A stretch of DNA of 64,000 bases from Devosia sp. Lineage in GTDB: Bacteria; Pseudomonadota; Alphaproteobacteria; Rhizobiales; Devosiaceae. Each line of letters opens with the position of its first letter. Position 1 is the stretch's first letter. The notes under the pieces were generated by a model. That model saw only the letters and a list, made by a program, of their open reading frames with translations. It searched no databases and was not told where the DNA came from. The translations under genes and the position numbers were made by a program. This document shows positions 35,035-43,685 of the stretch, piece after piece. The stretch lies in NCBI RefSeq assembly GCF_014860165.1, contig NZ_JACZKG010000015.1, positions 119,529 to 183,528 on the forward strand, read 5' to 3'.

Positions 35035-36279
35035 TCAAAGCTCCTTCTCCGCCAGTTCCCTGAATGCATCCGGCACGGCGCGCGGCGCCTCCAGCACCAC
35101 CGATCCATAGCCGATGGCCTCCCAGCCGAACCGGCCGCGCACCGCATCCATGGCCCGGTCAGCCTGCCAGCGGGCTGCACCGCCTTGCGCACCAGGGCGC
35201 CGCTTCTCGTCGGCGAGACCAAGACCGAATTCGAGCTGCAGGCCCTCTGCAGGCGCCAGATGCGACACCGAAATGGCCAGCAGCGATATGAAGCGCTCTC
35301 CCGGAAAATCCTGTCGCACGCTCCGCACCAGGTCTTCCGCCACTTCCGCCAGGATCGCTGTCGCCGCCACCGCAGCCGGCAGGGTCATCGCTCGCGTCAC
35401 CGCCCGCAGATCGGCAAAGCGTACCCGTACGGTTACCGTTCGCCCCGATAGCGACTTGTTGCGCAGGCGCGAGCCGATGCGGTCGGCCAGCATTCGCAAT
35501 GTCGGTCGGAACACCCGCTCCTCGAATGGCTTCCGGCCAAGCGCTGATTGGGCCCCGGCCGAGCGGGCGCGGCGGTGGGTTTCGATGACGCGCGGGTCGC
35601 GGTTCCAGGCCAGCGCCGCCAGCTTCTGCCCGGCCGCCTGGCCTATCAGCCTTTCCAGCGATTGCCCCGGCATCTCGGCCAGCTGCCCGATGGTGCGAAT
35701 GCCGGCATCGGCCAGCTTGGCGCTGGTCACCGGCCCCACGCCCCACATCAGGTCGACAGGCAACTCGTGCAGGAATTCGGTCTCCCGCGCCGGGTCGATC
35801 ACCACCAGTCCATCCGGCTTGGCCACCTGCGAGCCGATCTTGGCCAGGTGCTTGGTCCGTGCCACCCCCACCGAAATGGGCAGGCCCAGCTCCTCGCGCA
35901 CCCGCCGCCTTATGGTCTGGGCGATAGCGGCAGGCGGGCCGAACAGATGCGCCGTGCCGGCAACATCGGCAAAGGCCTCGTCGATGGAAATGCGCTCCAC
36001 CAGCGGCGTGTAGTCGCCCAGCACGGCAATGGCCGCGTCGCCCAGCCGCTGATATTCGCTGAAATGGCCGCCGACGAACAACAGTTGCGGACACAGCTCC
36101 CGCGCCTGCCGCCCCGGCATGCCGCCGCGCACGCCAAAGGCCTTGGCCTCATAGGATGCCGCCAGCACTACACCGCCGCCCACGGCAATGGGTCGGCCGC
36201 GCAGCGCGGGGTCGAGCAATTGCTCCACCGACGCATAGAACGCGTCCAGATCGGCGTGAAGGATCGTCGCCTCGGCCAA
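35035..36279 (-). CDS. dinB: DNA polymerase IV
   Basis: A 414-residue Y-family polymerase. The opening ILHADLDAFYASVEQ holds the first catalytic Asp and the steric Phe/Tyr region; SIDEAFADV holds the second Asp-Glu pair; GVARTKHLAKIGS and a helix-hairpin-helix WGVGPVTSAKL follow. The C-terminal little-finger region is complete. It does translesion synthesis after DNA damage. An alphaproteobacterial LexA box sits upstream, so SOS induction is expected. Confidence 0.95.
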   Translation of the reverse strand: MAEATILHADLDAFYASVEQLLDPALRGRPIAVGGGVVLAASYEAKAFGVRGGMPGRQARELCPQLLFVGGHFSEYQRLGDAAIAVLGDYTPLVERISIDEAFADVAGTAHLFGPPAAIAQTIRRRVREELGLPISVGVARTKHLAKIGSQVAKPDGLVVIDPARETEFLHELPVDLMWGVGPVTSAKLADAGIRTIGQLAEMPGQSLERLIGQAAGQKLAALAWNRDPRVIETHRRARSAGAQSALGRKPFEERVFRPTLRMLADRIGSRLRNKSLSGRTVTVRVRFADLRAVTRAMTLPAAVAATAILAEVAEDLVRSVRQDFPGERFISLLAISVSHLAPAEGLQLEFGLGLADEKRRPGAQGGAARWQADRAMDAVRGRFGWEAIGYGSVVLEAPRAVPDAFRELAEKEL

Positions 36280-36305
36280 GCCCGCACCTGTTCTGCGCTG
36301 TTGCA

Positions 36306-36320
36306 GAACATAAAGGGAAC
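36306..36320. promoter_or_regulatory. LexA/SOS box for dinB
   Basis: GAAC-ATAAAGG-GAAC matches the alphaproteobacterial LexA consensus GTTC-N7-GTTC read on the minus strand, 26 bases upstream of the dinB ATG. A perfect inverted repeat GTTCTGC-N6-GCAGAAC (36290-36309) overlaps its left half. Confidence 0.85.
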
Positions 36321-36366
36321 AAAATCAGCCAGACGTCAAGCCTGCACTAACCGTCGGCGACGAAAT

Positions 36367-37611
36367 CTAGCCCAGCGACGGGTTGAACCGGGCCCGCGCC
36401 ATCTGCCGCTCGATATCGGCCAGCAGGCCCGGCAATTCGCCCGGAGACCGGATGGTGTAGCGGGGCACTTCATGCGCTTCGGCCGGAATGTGGCTGCGTT
36501 TCTTGGACCAGTTCTGCCAGATGCTGATAATGCCTAGTCGGTTGGCGCCACCGATATCGCGCTCAAGATGGTTGCCTACCATGACGATGGCCTCGGCATC
36601 CTCATCGCCTAGCCCCAATGCCGTCATGGCCTGCTCGAACATGCGCCGGTCGGGCTTTTCACAGCCCGCGGATTCGGAGATGACCTGGGCGTGAAAATGC
36701 GGCGCAATGCCGTGGCCGCCCAGGATGGTGTCGAAGCTGCGCACCCGGCCGTCGGCCACCAGGGCGATGCGATACCCGTCGCTGGCCAGCGCGCGCACCA
36801 TTTCGAGTGCGCCGGGGATCAGGCCCGCTTCGATCACATAGCCGTCGGCGTCGAAAACCTCGGTTGCTTCGTTGACCAGCGTGTCGCCGCTGTCGAGGAA
36901 CACGGCCTTGAGCAGGGGCTGCTCCTGCCGCACCTGCGCCAGCACCGCCTTGACCCGCCCAGGGATCCACGCCGCCAGCCCCTCCCAGCTCAGCAGTTCC
37001 GCCTCCGCCAGGTCGAAATGCCGGCCAAAGCTGAAGGTCGGCAGAAAGGCGCGGGCCTGCAGGTAGCGCTTGACGGCCCGGTGGTCCTCGGCGGTCACTT
37101 CGTCGAGTTCCGCGCGGAACATGTCGTTGATCAGCACGCCGTCGCGTCCCGCCAGTTCCTGGCAGCAGACGGTGGTCAGTTCCTGGGTCTTTCCCTGTTC
37201 TTCCGCTGTCGCCGTGAACGCATGCTTGCCCGGCGTCGATACCAGCGTCACCCGCCCGTCCTGCAGCGGCAGGCCGCCATCGGCGCCTTTCATGGCGAAC
37301 TTGCCGCCATGCGAGCTGGCTTCCACGCCCACCACACCGTCAGCAGCGTCGAGCTTGAGCCAGATATGCTCCAGTTCGTAGAGGTGCTGGATGTCCCAGT
37401 CCCACCAGATGGCATATTCGATGACCTTGGCCACCCCGGCCTCTAAGCCGATATCGAGCCGGCTCGACGGCGAGCGGCCAGGGGCTTCCAGCACCGATAT
37501 GCCGACATGGCTGGGCAGGAATGGCTCGTTGTCGCCAAACCGGATCACCGGCGCCAGGCGCCGCGCCAATGCGATATCCACGCTCGTGACCGGCCGGCTC
37601 AGTGATGACAT
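36367..37611 (-). CDS. two-domain protein with divergent HAD-hydrolase domain
   Basis: A 414-residue protein. Residues 1 to about 215 form an unrecognised beta-rich domain (IEYAIWWDWDIQHLYELEHIW, GGKFAM). Residues about 234-400 form a HAD domain: motif I FLDSGDTLV with nucleophile Asp240, KPD in motif III and VGNHLERDIGGA as motif IV. The usual second Asp of motif I (position +2) is Gly242, and the first Asp of motif IV is Asn. A LacI-type operator lies 37 bases upstream and matches the one before the ABC operon at 39130, so it is probably co-regulated with it. Confidence 0.75.
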   Translation of the reverse strand: MSSLSRPVTSVDIALARRLAPVIRFGDNEPFLPSHVGISVLEAPGRSPSSRLDIGLEAGVAKVIEYAIWWDWDIQHLYELEHIWLKLDAADGVVGVEASSHGGKFAMKGADGGLPLQDGRVTLVSTPGKHAFTATAEEQGKTQELTTVCCQELAGRDGVLINDMFRAELDEVTAEDHRAVKRYLQARAFLPTFSFGRHFDLAEAELLSWEGLAAWIPGRVKAVLAQVRQEQPLLKAVFLDSGDTLVNEATEVFDADGYVIEAGLIPGALEMVRALASDGYRIALVADGRVRSFDTILGGHGIAPHFHAQVISESAGCEKPDRRMFEQAMTALGLGDEDAEAIVMVGNHLERDIGGANRLGIISIWQNWSKKRSHIPAEAHEVPRYTIRSPGELPGLLADIERQMARARFNPSLG

Positions 37612-37647
37612 GGAAGGCTTCCTCGAACGCTGTATTGGACGTTCATC

Positions 37648-37665
37648 CTTGTAATCGTTTTCAGA
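37648..37665. promoter_or_regulatory. LacI-type operator upstream of the HAD gene
   Basis: CTTGTAATCGTTTTCAGA matches the reverse complement of the site at 38976-38993 at 15 of 18 positions and has the central CG. Probably bound by the regulator encoded at 37835-38863. Confidence 0.6.
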
Positions 37666-37834
37666 TCATCACCGCAAGCAGGCCGGCTACAAATTTCTTC
37701 ATGGCGTCGCCGGAGCGCTGAACCGGAATCAAGTTGACCCGCTGGTCGGCGCCATTGCAGCGCCATGGCGGCTTTCTGCAAGAAACCTCCGGGCAATCTT
37801 GCGGCATGCCTGTGGGTTTCTCGGTCCGTGCCGG

Positions 37835-38863
37835 TCATTCCAGCGGGATGGTCGAATTGCGCTGGATCAGCGTGTTTTCCAGCACCACCTGGCGCGGCGA
37901 TTTGCTGGTGCCGCGCATATAGTCGATCAGCATCGAGGCGGCGATCTGGCCCATTTCGTGGATCGGTTGGGCAATGGTGGAGAGGGTAGGGAAGGTCACG
38001 GCCGATTCCATGATGCCGTCATAGCCCAGGATCGACAGGTCGCGCGGCAGCTCCAGGTTGAGCGCATGGGCCGAATGCATCACGCCCAAGGCCAGCATGT
38101 CCGTGGTGGCAAAAATCGCGGTGAGCCCAGGGTTTCCGGTGATCATCGCCGCTCCCGCCTCGCGCCCGACCTCGAAGCTGGCGATATCGAAGGGTATCGA
38201 ATAGACGATCTCGACGCCGGTCGCGAGATCCTCGGCCGCCTGCCTGATGCCGCGCACCCGCTCGCTGCCCACATCCTGGCCGCCGCCCCGTTGCGCCACG
38301 GCACCGGCCACCACGCCAATGCGGCGATGGCCCAGCTCGATCAGGTGGCGCATGCCCTGGTAGCCGCCCGAAAAGTTGTCGCAGACCACCGAACTGATCG
38401 CCGCGATCTTGGGCTTCATGTCGACAAAGGCCACCGCAATATCCCGCTCCCGCAGCATGTTGACCTGCTTGATGGTGCGCGGCGTGGCGCTCGACGGGCG
38501 GATGATCACGCCCTGCACCCGCATCTCCAGCATGGTGTTGAGATAGGCTTCCTCGCGATCGGCATCGCCGTTGGTCGAGCACAGCAGCACCCGGTAGCCC
38601 TGGTCGAACATGGTGTTCTCGATGGCATAGGCCAGCGCACTGCTGAACGGCGTCCGCTGCTGCCTGAGCAGCACCCCGACGATGTTGGACTGCTGCGTAC
38701 GGAACGAACTGGCCAGCCCGTTGGGCCGATAGCCCAGCTCGGCAATCGCTTTGCCCACCGCCTCCCGCACCGCCGGCCGCACATGCGCATAGCCATTGAC
38801 CACCCGCGACACCGTCGCGATCGACACATTGGCCAGCTTCGCCACATCCTTGATCGTCACCAT
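37835..38863 (-). CDS. LacI-family transcriptional regulator
   Basis: A 342-residue regulator. The helix-turn-helix reads VTIKDVAKLANVSIATVSRVVNG and the hinge helix includes PNGLASSFR; a ligand-binding domain follows. It is divergent from the ABC operon at 39130. The intergenic palindrome CTTGAAAACGTTTACAAG and its relative before the HAD gene are its likely targets. Effector is probably a sugar or oligosaccharide by family precedent. Confidence 0.92.
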   Translation of the reverse strand: MVTIKDVAKLANVSIATVSRVVNGYAHVRPAVREAVGKAIAELGYRPNGLASSFRTQQSNIVGVLLRQQRTPFSSALAYAIENTMFDQGYRVLLCSTNGDADREEAYLNTMLEMRVQGVIIRPSSATPRTIKQVNMLRERDIAVAFVDMKPKIAAISSVVCDNFSGGYQGMRHLIELGHRRIGVVAGAVAQRGGGQDVGSERVRGIRQAAEDLATGVEIVYSIPFDIASFEVGREAGAAMITGNPGLTAIFATTDMLALGVMHSAHALNLELPRDLSILGYDGIMESAVTFPTLSTIAQPIHEMGQIAASMLIDYMRGTSKSPRQVVLENTLIQRNSTIPLE

Positions 38864-38975
38864 CTCGGGTCAGTCCTGTGTCGCGCCGCAAGCATGCCGC
38901 CAGATTTCCCGCAGAATCCTCGCCGAAATTCTTGCTTCGGCAGAGCCCGGACTTGCGTCGGTTTTGATAGCTTGT

Positions 38976-38993
38976 CTTGAAAACGTTTACAAG
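38976..38993. promoter_or_regulatory. LacI-type operator, divergent intergenic region
   Basis: CTTGAAAACGTTTACAAG is an 18-base near-palindrome with central CG, a classic LacI-family site. A weak promoter TTGTCT (38972-38977) with TAGCGT 17 bases on would place it between -35 and -10 of the ABC operon. Confidence 0.75.
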
Positions 38994-39129
38994 CTAGCGT
39001 CACTCAATCGACAAGCGTGGGGACTAGTTACGAGGTGCAAAAGCACCCTTGGAAGTGAGGCTTCCGGCTCCAACCCACCAGCCGGACCTCGGAGGATGCG
39101 AAGTTTTCATTTCGTGGGAGGGAAGCATT

Positions 39130-41124
39130 ATGCAGAAGGATCGTCTCGGCGTAACGCGGTGGCTGGCGGCAACGTCGGTCCTGCTCAGCGCAACAGCCTT
39201 GCCTGGCGCCATCGCGCTGCCGGTCCAGGCCCAGGATGCAGCAAATGCCTGCGCCAGCGGCTACACCGAGGCGCCGCAACTCGAGGCCATGGTTGACGCC
39301 GGCAGCCTGCCTGCTGTCGCCGAGCGCCTGCCGCTCGAGCCCCTGGTTATCCAGCCGGCCGAGGAAATCGGCGTCTATGGCGGCCAGTTCATCGACAGCT
39401 GGGGCGGCGGCAATGTCGCCGACATGCGCCAGTTCGGCTACGAGCCGCTGGTACGCTGGAGTGTCGATGGCTCCGAAGTCGTGCCCGGCATCGCCAAGAG
39501 CTGGGATATCAGTGAGGACGCCAGGAGCTACACCTTCCACCTGCGCGAAGGCATGAAATGGTCCGACGGCCACCCCTTCACGGCCGATGACATCATCTTC
39601 TGGTGGGACCGCGTCGAGAACAACCCGAAGGTCATGACCGGCGGCCCGCGGGCCGAACTCAAGAACAATGGCGCTGTGCCCACAGTCACCAAGGTGGACG
39701 ACTACACCGTCACCTTCGCCTATGAGCAGCCCAATGGCCTGTTCCTGCAGAACATGGCGGGCCCCTATGGCCAGCGCGTCGTGCAGTTCCCCAAGCACTA
39801 TATGGAACAGTTCGATATCGACCTGAACCCCGATGGCGTGGCCGAAATGATGGCTGCGGCAGGGGCGACCGATTACGCGGCGTGGTGGAAGGGCAATGTC
39901 GGCTCCTATGGCGACGCCGCCCAGTTCAACAATCCCGAACGCCCGTCAGTCCATGCCTGGATCGGCACCGATAGCCTGCTCGGCAAGGAACGCGTGACCT
40001 TTGTCCGCAATCCCTATTACTTCGCCGTCGATCCCTCGTGCCAGCAGCTCCCCTATATCGACGAGCGCGTCTGGACCGTGGCGGCCGATCCGGAAGTGAC
40101 GCTGCTCCAGGCCATCCAGGGCCAGATCACCATGTCGCCGCGCAATATCTCGACGCCGCAGAACCGCGCGGTGTTCTTCGACAGCCAGCAAGCTGGTGAC
40201 TACCACCTGGTTCCGGCCACCAGCTGCGACTACAACACAGCCGTGCTCGGCTTCTCGGTCAACCATCCCGATCCGATCAAGGCGCAGGTCTTCGGCTCCA
40301 AGGATTTCCGCATCGGCGTATCCCACGCCATCAATCGCCAGGAAATCATCGATACCATCTATCTAGGGCAGGGCGAGCCCTTCCAGCCGGCGCCATTGCC
40401 GAATTCCCCGTTCTACAACGAGACGCTGGCCAAGGAATTCACCGAATTCGACCTCGCCAAGGCGGCCGAACACCTCGACAAGATCATCCCGCTGGGCGCC
40501 GACGGCGTTCGCGTCGGGCCGGACGGCAAGCCGTTCAAGTTCTCGGTCGAGATCAACGCCGATTTCAAGCCGGATACGGTCGATGCCTTCCAGCTCATCG
40601 AACGCACCTGGAAGCAGGCGGGCCTGGACGTCACCATCAACTATCACTCCGACGAACTGTTCGGTAACGCCCGCGCCAAGCCCGACGCCGATGCCGCCGT
40701 GTGGGTGGGCGAAAACGGCTGCGGACAGCTGCCGCTGCTCAATCTCGGCCGCTTCATGAACGACTACGGCTACTGGTCGCTAGGTAACTGGTCCGGCTGG
40801 GCCGCCTGGGACATCAAGCGTCTCAACCCCGGTGCGGAACTGCCCGAAGGCTGGTCGCCGATCGAACCGCCGGCCAATGTCCAGCGCCTCTATGAACTGC
40901 GCTCGACCATCCCGACCACGGTCGGCGAGGAGCAGGCCGCGCTGATGGCCGAATTCACCGGCCTCCTGGCCGAGGAATTCCTCACCATCGGCATCGCCAA
41001 CCCGGCGGGCTATTACCGCTCGGTCAAGAACGACCTGCACAATGTGCCGGCCGAACTGATCGAGGGCTGGCTCTATCCCGGCCCGGCGCCAGCCAATTTC
41101 GCGACCTTCTTCCTCAAACCCTAG
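39130..41124 (+). CDS. ABC transporter substrate-binding protein, peptide/oligosaccharide type (SBP_bac_5)
   Basis: A 664-residue secreted binding protein. The signal peptide spans residues 1 to about 35 (ALPGAIALPVQAQ). The family landmarks PGIAKSWDISEDARSYTFHLREGMKWSDGHPFTADDIIFWW are at about 120-160. At more than 650 residues it is longer than typical DppA/OppA and matches a subgroup linked to carbohydrate loci. GGGAGGGAAG precedes ATG 39130. The LacI regulator next door favours an oligosaccharide or glycoside ligand. Confidence 0.9.
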   Translation: MQKDRLGVTRWLAATSVLLSATALPGAIALPVQAQDAANACASGYTEAPQLEAMVDAGSLPAVAERLPLEPLVIQPAEEIGVYGGQFIDSWGGGNVADMRQFGYEPLVRWSVDGSEVVPGIAKSWDISEDARSYTFHLREGMKWSDGHPFTADDIIFWWDRVENNPKVMTGGPRAELKNNGAVPTVTKVDDYTVTFAYEQPNGLFLQNMAGPYGQRVVQFPKHYMEQFDIDLNPDGVAEMMAAAGATDYAAWWKGNVGSYGDAAQFNNPERPSVHAWIGTDSLLGKERVTFVRNPYYFAVDPSCQQLPYIDERVWTVAADPEVTLLQAIQGQITMSPRNISTPQNRAVFFDSQQAGDYHLVPATSCDYNTAVLGFSVNHPDPIKAQVFGSKDFRIGVSHAINRQEIIDTIYLGQGEPFQPAPLPNSPFYNETLAKEFTEFDLAKAAEHLDKIIPLGADGVRVGPDGKPFKFSVEINADFKPDTVDAFQLIERTWKQAGLDVTINYHSDELFGNARAKPDADAAVWVGENGCGQLPLLNLGRFMNDYGYWSLGNWSGWAAWDIKRLNPGAELPEGWSPIEPPANVQRLYELRSTIPTTVGEEQAALMAEFTGLLAEEFLTIGIANPAGYYRSVKNDLHNVPAELIEGWLYPGPAPANFATFFLKP

Positions 41125-41169
41125 ACTCCCCGGAGCCGGGTGGCCTCGCCAAGGGCCATCCGCACCTGG

Positions 41170-41200
41170 CCGGCTCCGTTCATTCCCTTTGCGGAGCCGG
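41170..41200 (+). other. intercistronic hairpin after binding-protein gene
   Basis: CCGGCTCCG (41170-41178) and CGGAGCCGG (41192-41200) form a perfect 9-base stem followed by TCATTTTATT. A further CGGAGCCGG at 41131-41139 could pair with the same left arm, giving two alternative folds. Confidence 0.6.
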
Positions 41201-41212
41201 TCATTTTATTCC

Positions 41213-41343
41213 GTGCCACGCCCTCGAGGTTCGAGGCTCGAGAAGGGCTCGCACCTCACCATGAGGGCGACTGAAAACTCGGTGCTCCAACAGTCTTCGT
41301 GAGGTGGGAGCGAAGCGACCCTCGAACCGCGAGGGCGTGGCAC
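41213..41343. repeat. 131-bp palindromic repeat with 23-base terminal inverted repeats
   Basis: The ends GTGCCACGCCCTCG and its complement extend over 23 bases with one mismatch (41213-41235 and 41321-41343). An internal inverted pair, CACCTCAC / GTGAGGTG, makes a cruciform-like structure. It is a REP/MITE-like intergenic element inserted between binding-protein and permease genes. Confidence 0.75.
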
Positions 41344-41361
41344 AGAGCAAAGGAGACCACC

Positions 41362-42354
41362 ATGGGATCATTCATGCTGCGCCGGATCATCTACGTGATC
41401 CCGGCTCTGATCGCGGTCTCGCTGATCTCCTTCCTCGTGATCGCCATTCCGCCGGGCGATTTCATCACCCGCACTGCCGAGCTACGCGCCGCCCAGGGCG
41501 ATATCATGCCACTGGCCGAGCAGGAGGCGATGCGCCGGGCCTATGGGCTCGATCTGCCCATCATGGTGCAATACTGGAACTGGATCTCGGGCGTCGTCAC
41601 CCGTGGTGACTTCGGCTACTCGTTTTCCTTCAATCTGCCGGTTAAGGACGTCATCTGGCCGCGCCTGGGCCTCACCATCCTTCTGTCGGTGGCCAGCCTG
41701 CTGTTCATCTGGGTCATCGCCATCCCCATCGGCATCTATTCGGCCGTGCGCCGCTATTCGGCCGGCGACTATCTCGCCACCTTCCTCGGCTTTCTGGGCC
41801 TGGCCATTCCCAATTTCCTGCTCGCCCTTGCAGTCATGTACATCGCCTTTGCCTGGTTCGGCATGAATGTCGGCGGCCTGTTCTCGCCCGAATATCTCGA
41901 GGCGCCATGGAGCTGGGGCAGGGTGCTGGACCTGCTCAATCATCTCTGGCTCCCCATGATCGTTCTGGGCACCGCGGGCACGGCCAGCGTGATCCGCGTG
42001 ATCCGCGCCAACCTGATGGACGAGCTGCACAAGCCCTACGTCACCGCCGCCCGCGCCAAGGGCAAGGGCGAGTTTGCCCTGCTGATGAAATATCCCGTGC
42101 GCCACGCGCTCAATCCGTTCGTGTCCGGCCAGAACGATATCTTCGTCGACATCGTCTCGGGGGGCACCATCGTCGCCATCGTCATGGGCCTGCAGACCAC
42201 CGGCCCCCTGCTGCTCGACGCGCTGCGCACCCAGGACATGTACATGGCCGCCAGCTTCATCCTGATGCTGAGCGTGCTGGTGGTGATCGGTACGCTGCTG
42301 AGCGACGTGCTGCTGGCCTGGCTCGATCCGCGTATCCGGTACCAGCAGGGGTAG
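41362..42354 (+). CDS. ABC transporter permease (DppB/OppB type)
   Basis: A 330-residue inner-membrane protein with six hydrophobic segments. The N-terminus MLRRIIYVIPALIAVSLISFL is typical of DppB. The EAA-like loop is at DELHKPYVTAARAKG. AAAGGAGA lies upstream of ATG 41362; the frame opens further left inside the palindromic repeat. Pairs with the permease at 42526. Confidence 0.92.
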   Translation: MGSFMLRRIIYVIPALIAVSLISFLVIAIPPGDFITRTAELRAAQGDIMPLAEQEAMRRAYGLDLPIMVQYWNWISGVVTRGDFGYSFSFNLPVKDVIWPRLGLTILLSVASLLFIWVIAIPIGIYSAVRRYSAGDYLATFLGFLGLAIPNFLLALAVMYIAFAWFGMNVGGLFSPEYLEAPWSWGRVLDLLNHLWLPMIVLGTAGTASVIRVIRANLMDELHKPYVTAARAKGKGEFALLMKYPVRHALNPFVSGQNDIFVDIVSGGTIVAIVMGLQTTGPLLLDALRTQDMYMAASFILMLSVLVVIGTLLSDVLLAWLDPRIRYQQG

Positions 42355-42391
42355 GGAGATGAGGATGCACAGTGTTCGCCTCAATCGCGAT

Positions 42392-42489
42392 GTCATCCCG
42401 GCGAAGGCCGGGATCCATGCTGTGGCCCCGCCGCCGTCTGGATGTCGCGGCTTTCCACGGACATGGATTCCGGCCTCCGCCGGAATGAC
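42392..42489. repeat. REP-type palindrome, family A
   Basis: GTCATCCCGGCGAAGGCCGGGATCC at the left is mirrored by GGATTCCGGCCTCCGCCGGAATGAC at the right. It separates the two permease genes. The same family recurs at 62038-62133. Confidence 0.8.
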
Positions 42490-42525
42490 CCGGCGGTTGG
42501 TTGACACAGCCGAGGAGGCCCACCC

Positions 42526-43674
42526 ATGAGCACCTTCGACCAAACCACCGGCCAGGTGGCCCCCATCGCCACCGCCCATCAGCGCGGCCGCGGTTATGAC
42601 GGCCATTGGGCCCTGGTCTGGCAGAAGTTCCTGCGCCACCGGCTCGGTGTCGCCGGCGCCATCGTGGTCGTCCTCGCCTATATCGTGGCGCTCATTCCCG
42701 AATTCCTCGCCCCCGTCACCCTCGAAGCCTACAACCCCGCCTATAGCTATGCGCCGCCCCAGGCCATTCACTGGGGCCGCGATACTGGCGAGGGCTGGCG
42801 CTTCGCCCCGCATGTCAACGCCTACAAGTCGGAGATCGACTACAATTCCGGCCGCCGCACCTTCGTCGAGGACCCCTCCCAGCCCATCGATATTGGCCTT
42901 TTCGTCGCGGGCGAGCCCTATCGCCTGCTCGGCCTCATCCCCACCGACCGCCACCTCTTCGGTCCCGTCACGGCCGGCCAGCCCTTCTTCATCGCCGGTG
43001 CCGATCGCCTCGGCCGCGATATCCTCAGCCGCACCATCTATGGCACGCGCATCTCCATGACCATTGGCCTGGTCGGCGTCACGCTGAGCCTGGTCTTCGG
43101 CATTCTCATCGGCGGTATATCGGGCCTGTTTGGTGGCGTGGTCGACAACCTCATCCAGCGCTTCATCGAGTTCATCCAGTCGGTACCATCAATTCCCCTC
43201 TGGATCGGGCTTGCCGCCGCCATCCCGCAATCTGTCCCGCCATTGCAGGTCTATTTCCTCATCACCATCATCCTGTCGGTGCTGGGCTGGACCAGCCTCG
43301 CCCGCGTCGTCCGCGGCCGGTTCCTCGCCATGCGCAACGAGGATTTCGTCAAGGCGGCACGGCTCGATGGCTGCGGGCCGGTCCGCATCATCTTCCGACA
43401 CATGCTGCCCAGCTTCCTCAGCCACATCATCGCCACCGTGTCGCTGGCCATCCCCGGCATGATCCTGGCCGAAACGGCGCTCAGCTATCTCGGCATCGGC
43501 CTGCGCACGCCCATCGTCTCCTGGGGCGTGCTGCTGCAGGAGGCGCAGAATGTGCGCACCATCGCCTCTGCCCCCTGGCTGCTGCTACCCGGCGGCGCAG
43601 TGGTGATCGCTGTGCTGGCGCTCAACTTCCTTGGCGATGGTCTGCGCGACGCCGCCGACCCCTATTCGGACTGA
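42526..43674 (+). CDS. ABC transporter permease (DppC/OppC type)
   Basis: A 382-residue permease. The leading cytoplasmic stretch of about 40 residues ends LVWQKFLRHRLGVAGAI, followed by a first membrane helix and an unusually large periplasmic loop (about 65-165). ADRLGRDILSRTIYGTR and the EAA loop NEDFVKAARLDGCG are family landmarks. It forms the channel with the gene at 41362. Confidence 0.92.
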   Translation: MSTFDQTTGQVAPIATAHQRGRGYDGHWALVWQKFLRHRLGVAGAIVVVLAYIVALIPEFLAPVTLEAYNPAYSYAPPQAIHWGRDTGEGWRFAPHVNAYKSEIDYNSGRRTFVEDPSQPIDIGLFVAGEPYRLLGLIPTDRHLFGPVTAGQPFFIAGADRLGRDILSRTIYGTRISMTIGLVGVTLSLVFGILIGGISGLFGGVVDNLIQRFIEFIQSVPSIPLWIGLAAAIPQSVPPLQVYFLITIILSVLGWTSLARVVRGRFLAMRNEDFVKAARLDGCGPVRIIFRHMLPSFLSHIIATVSLAIPGMILAETALSYLGIGLRTPIVSWGVLLQEAQNVRTIASAPWLLLPGGAVVIAVLALNFLGDGLRDAADPYSD

Positions 43675-43685
43675 GGCAAGCGCTC

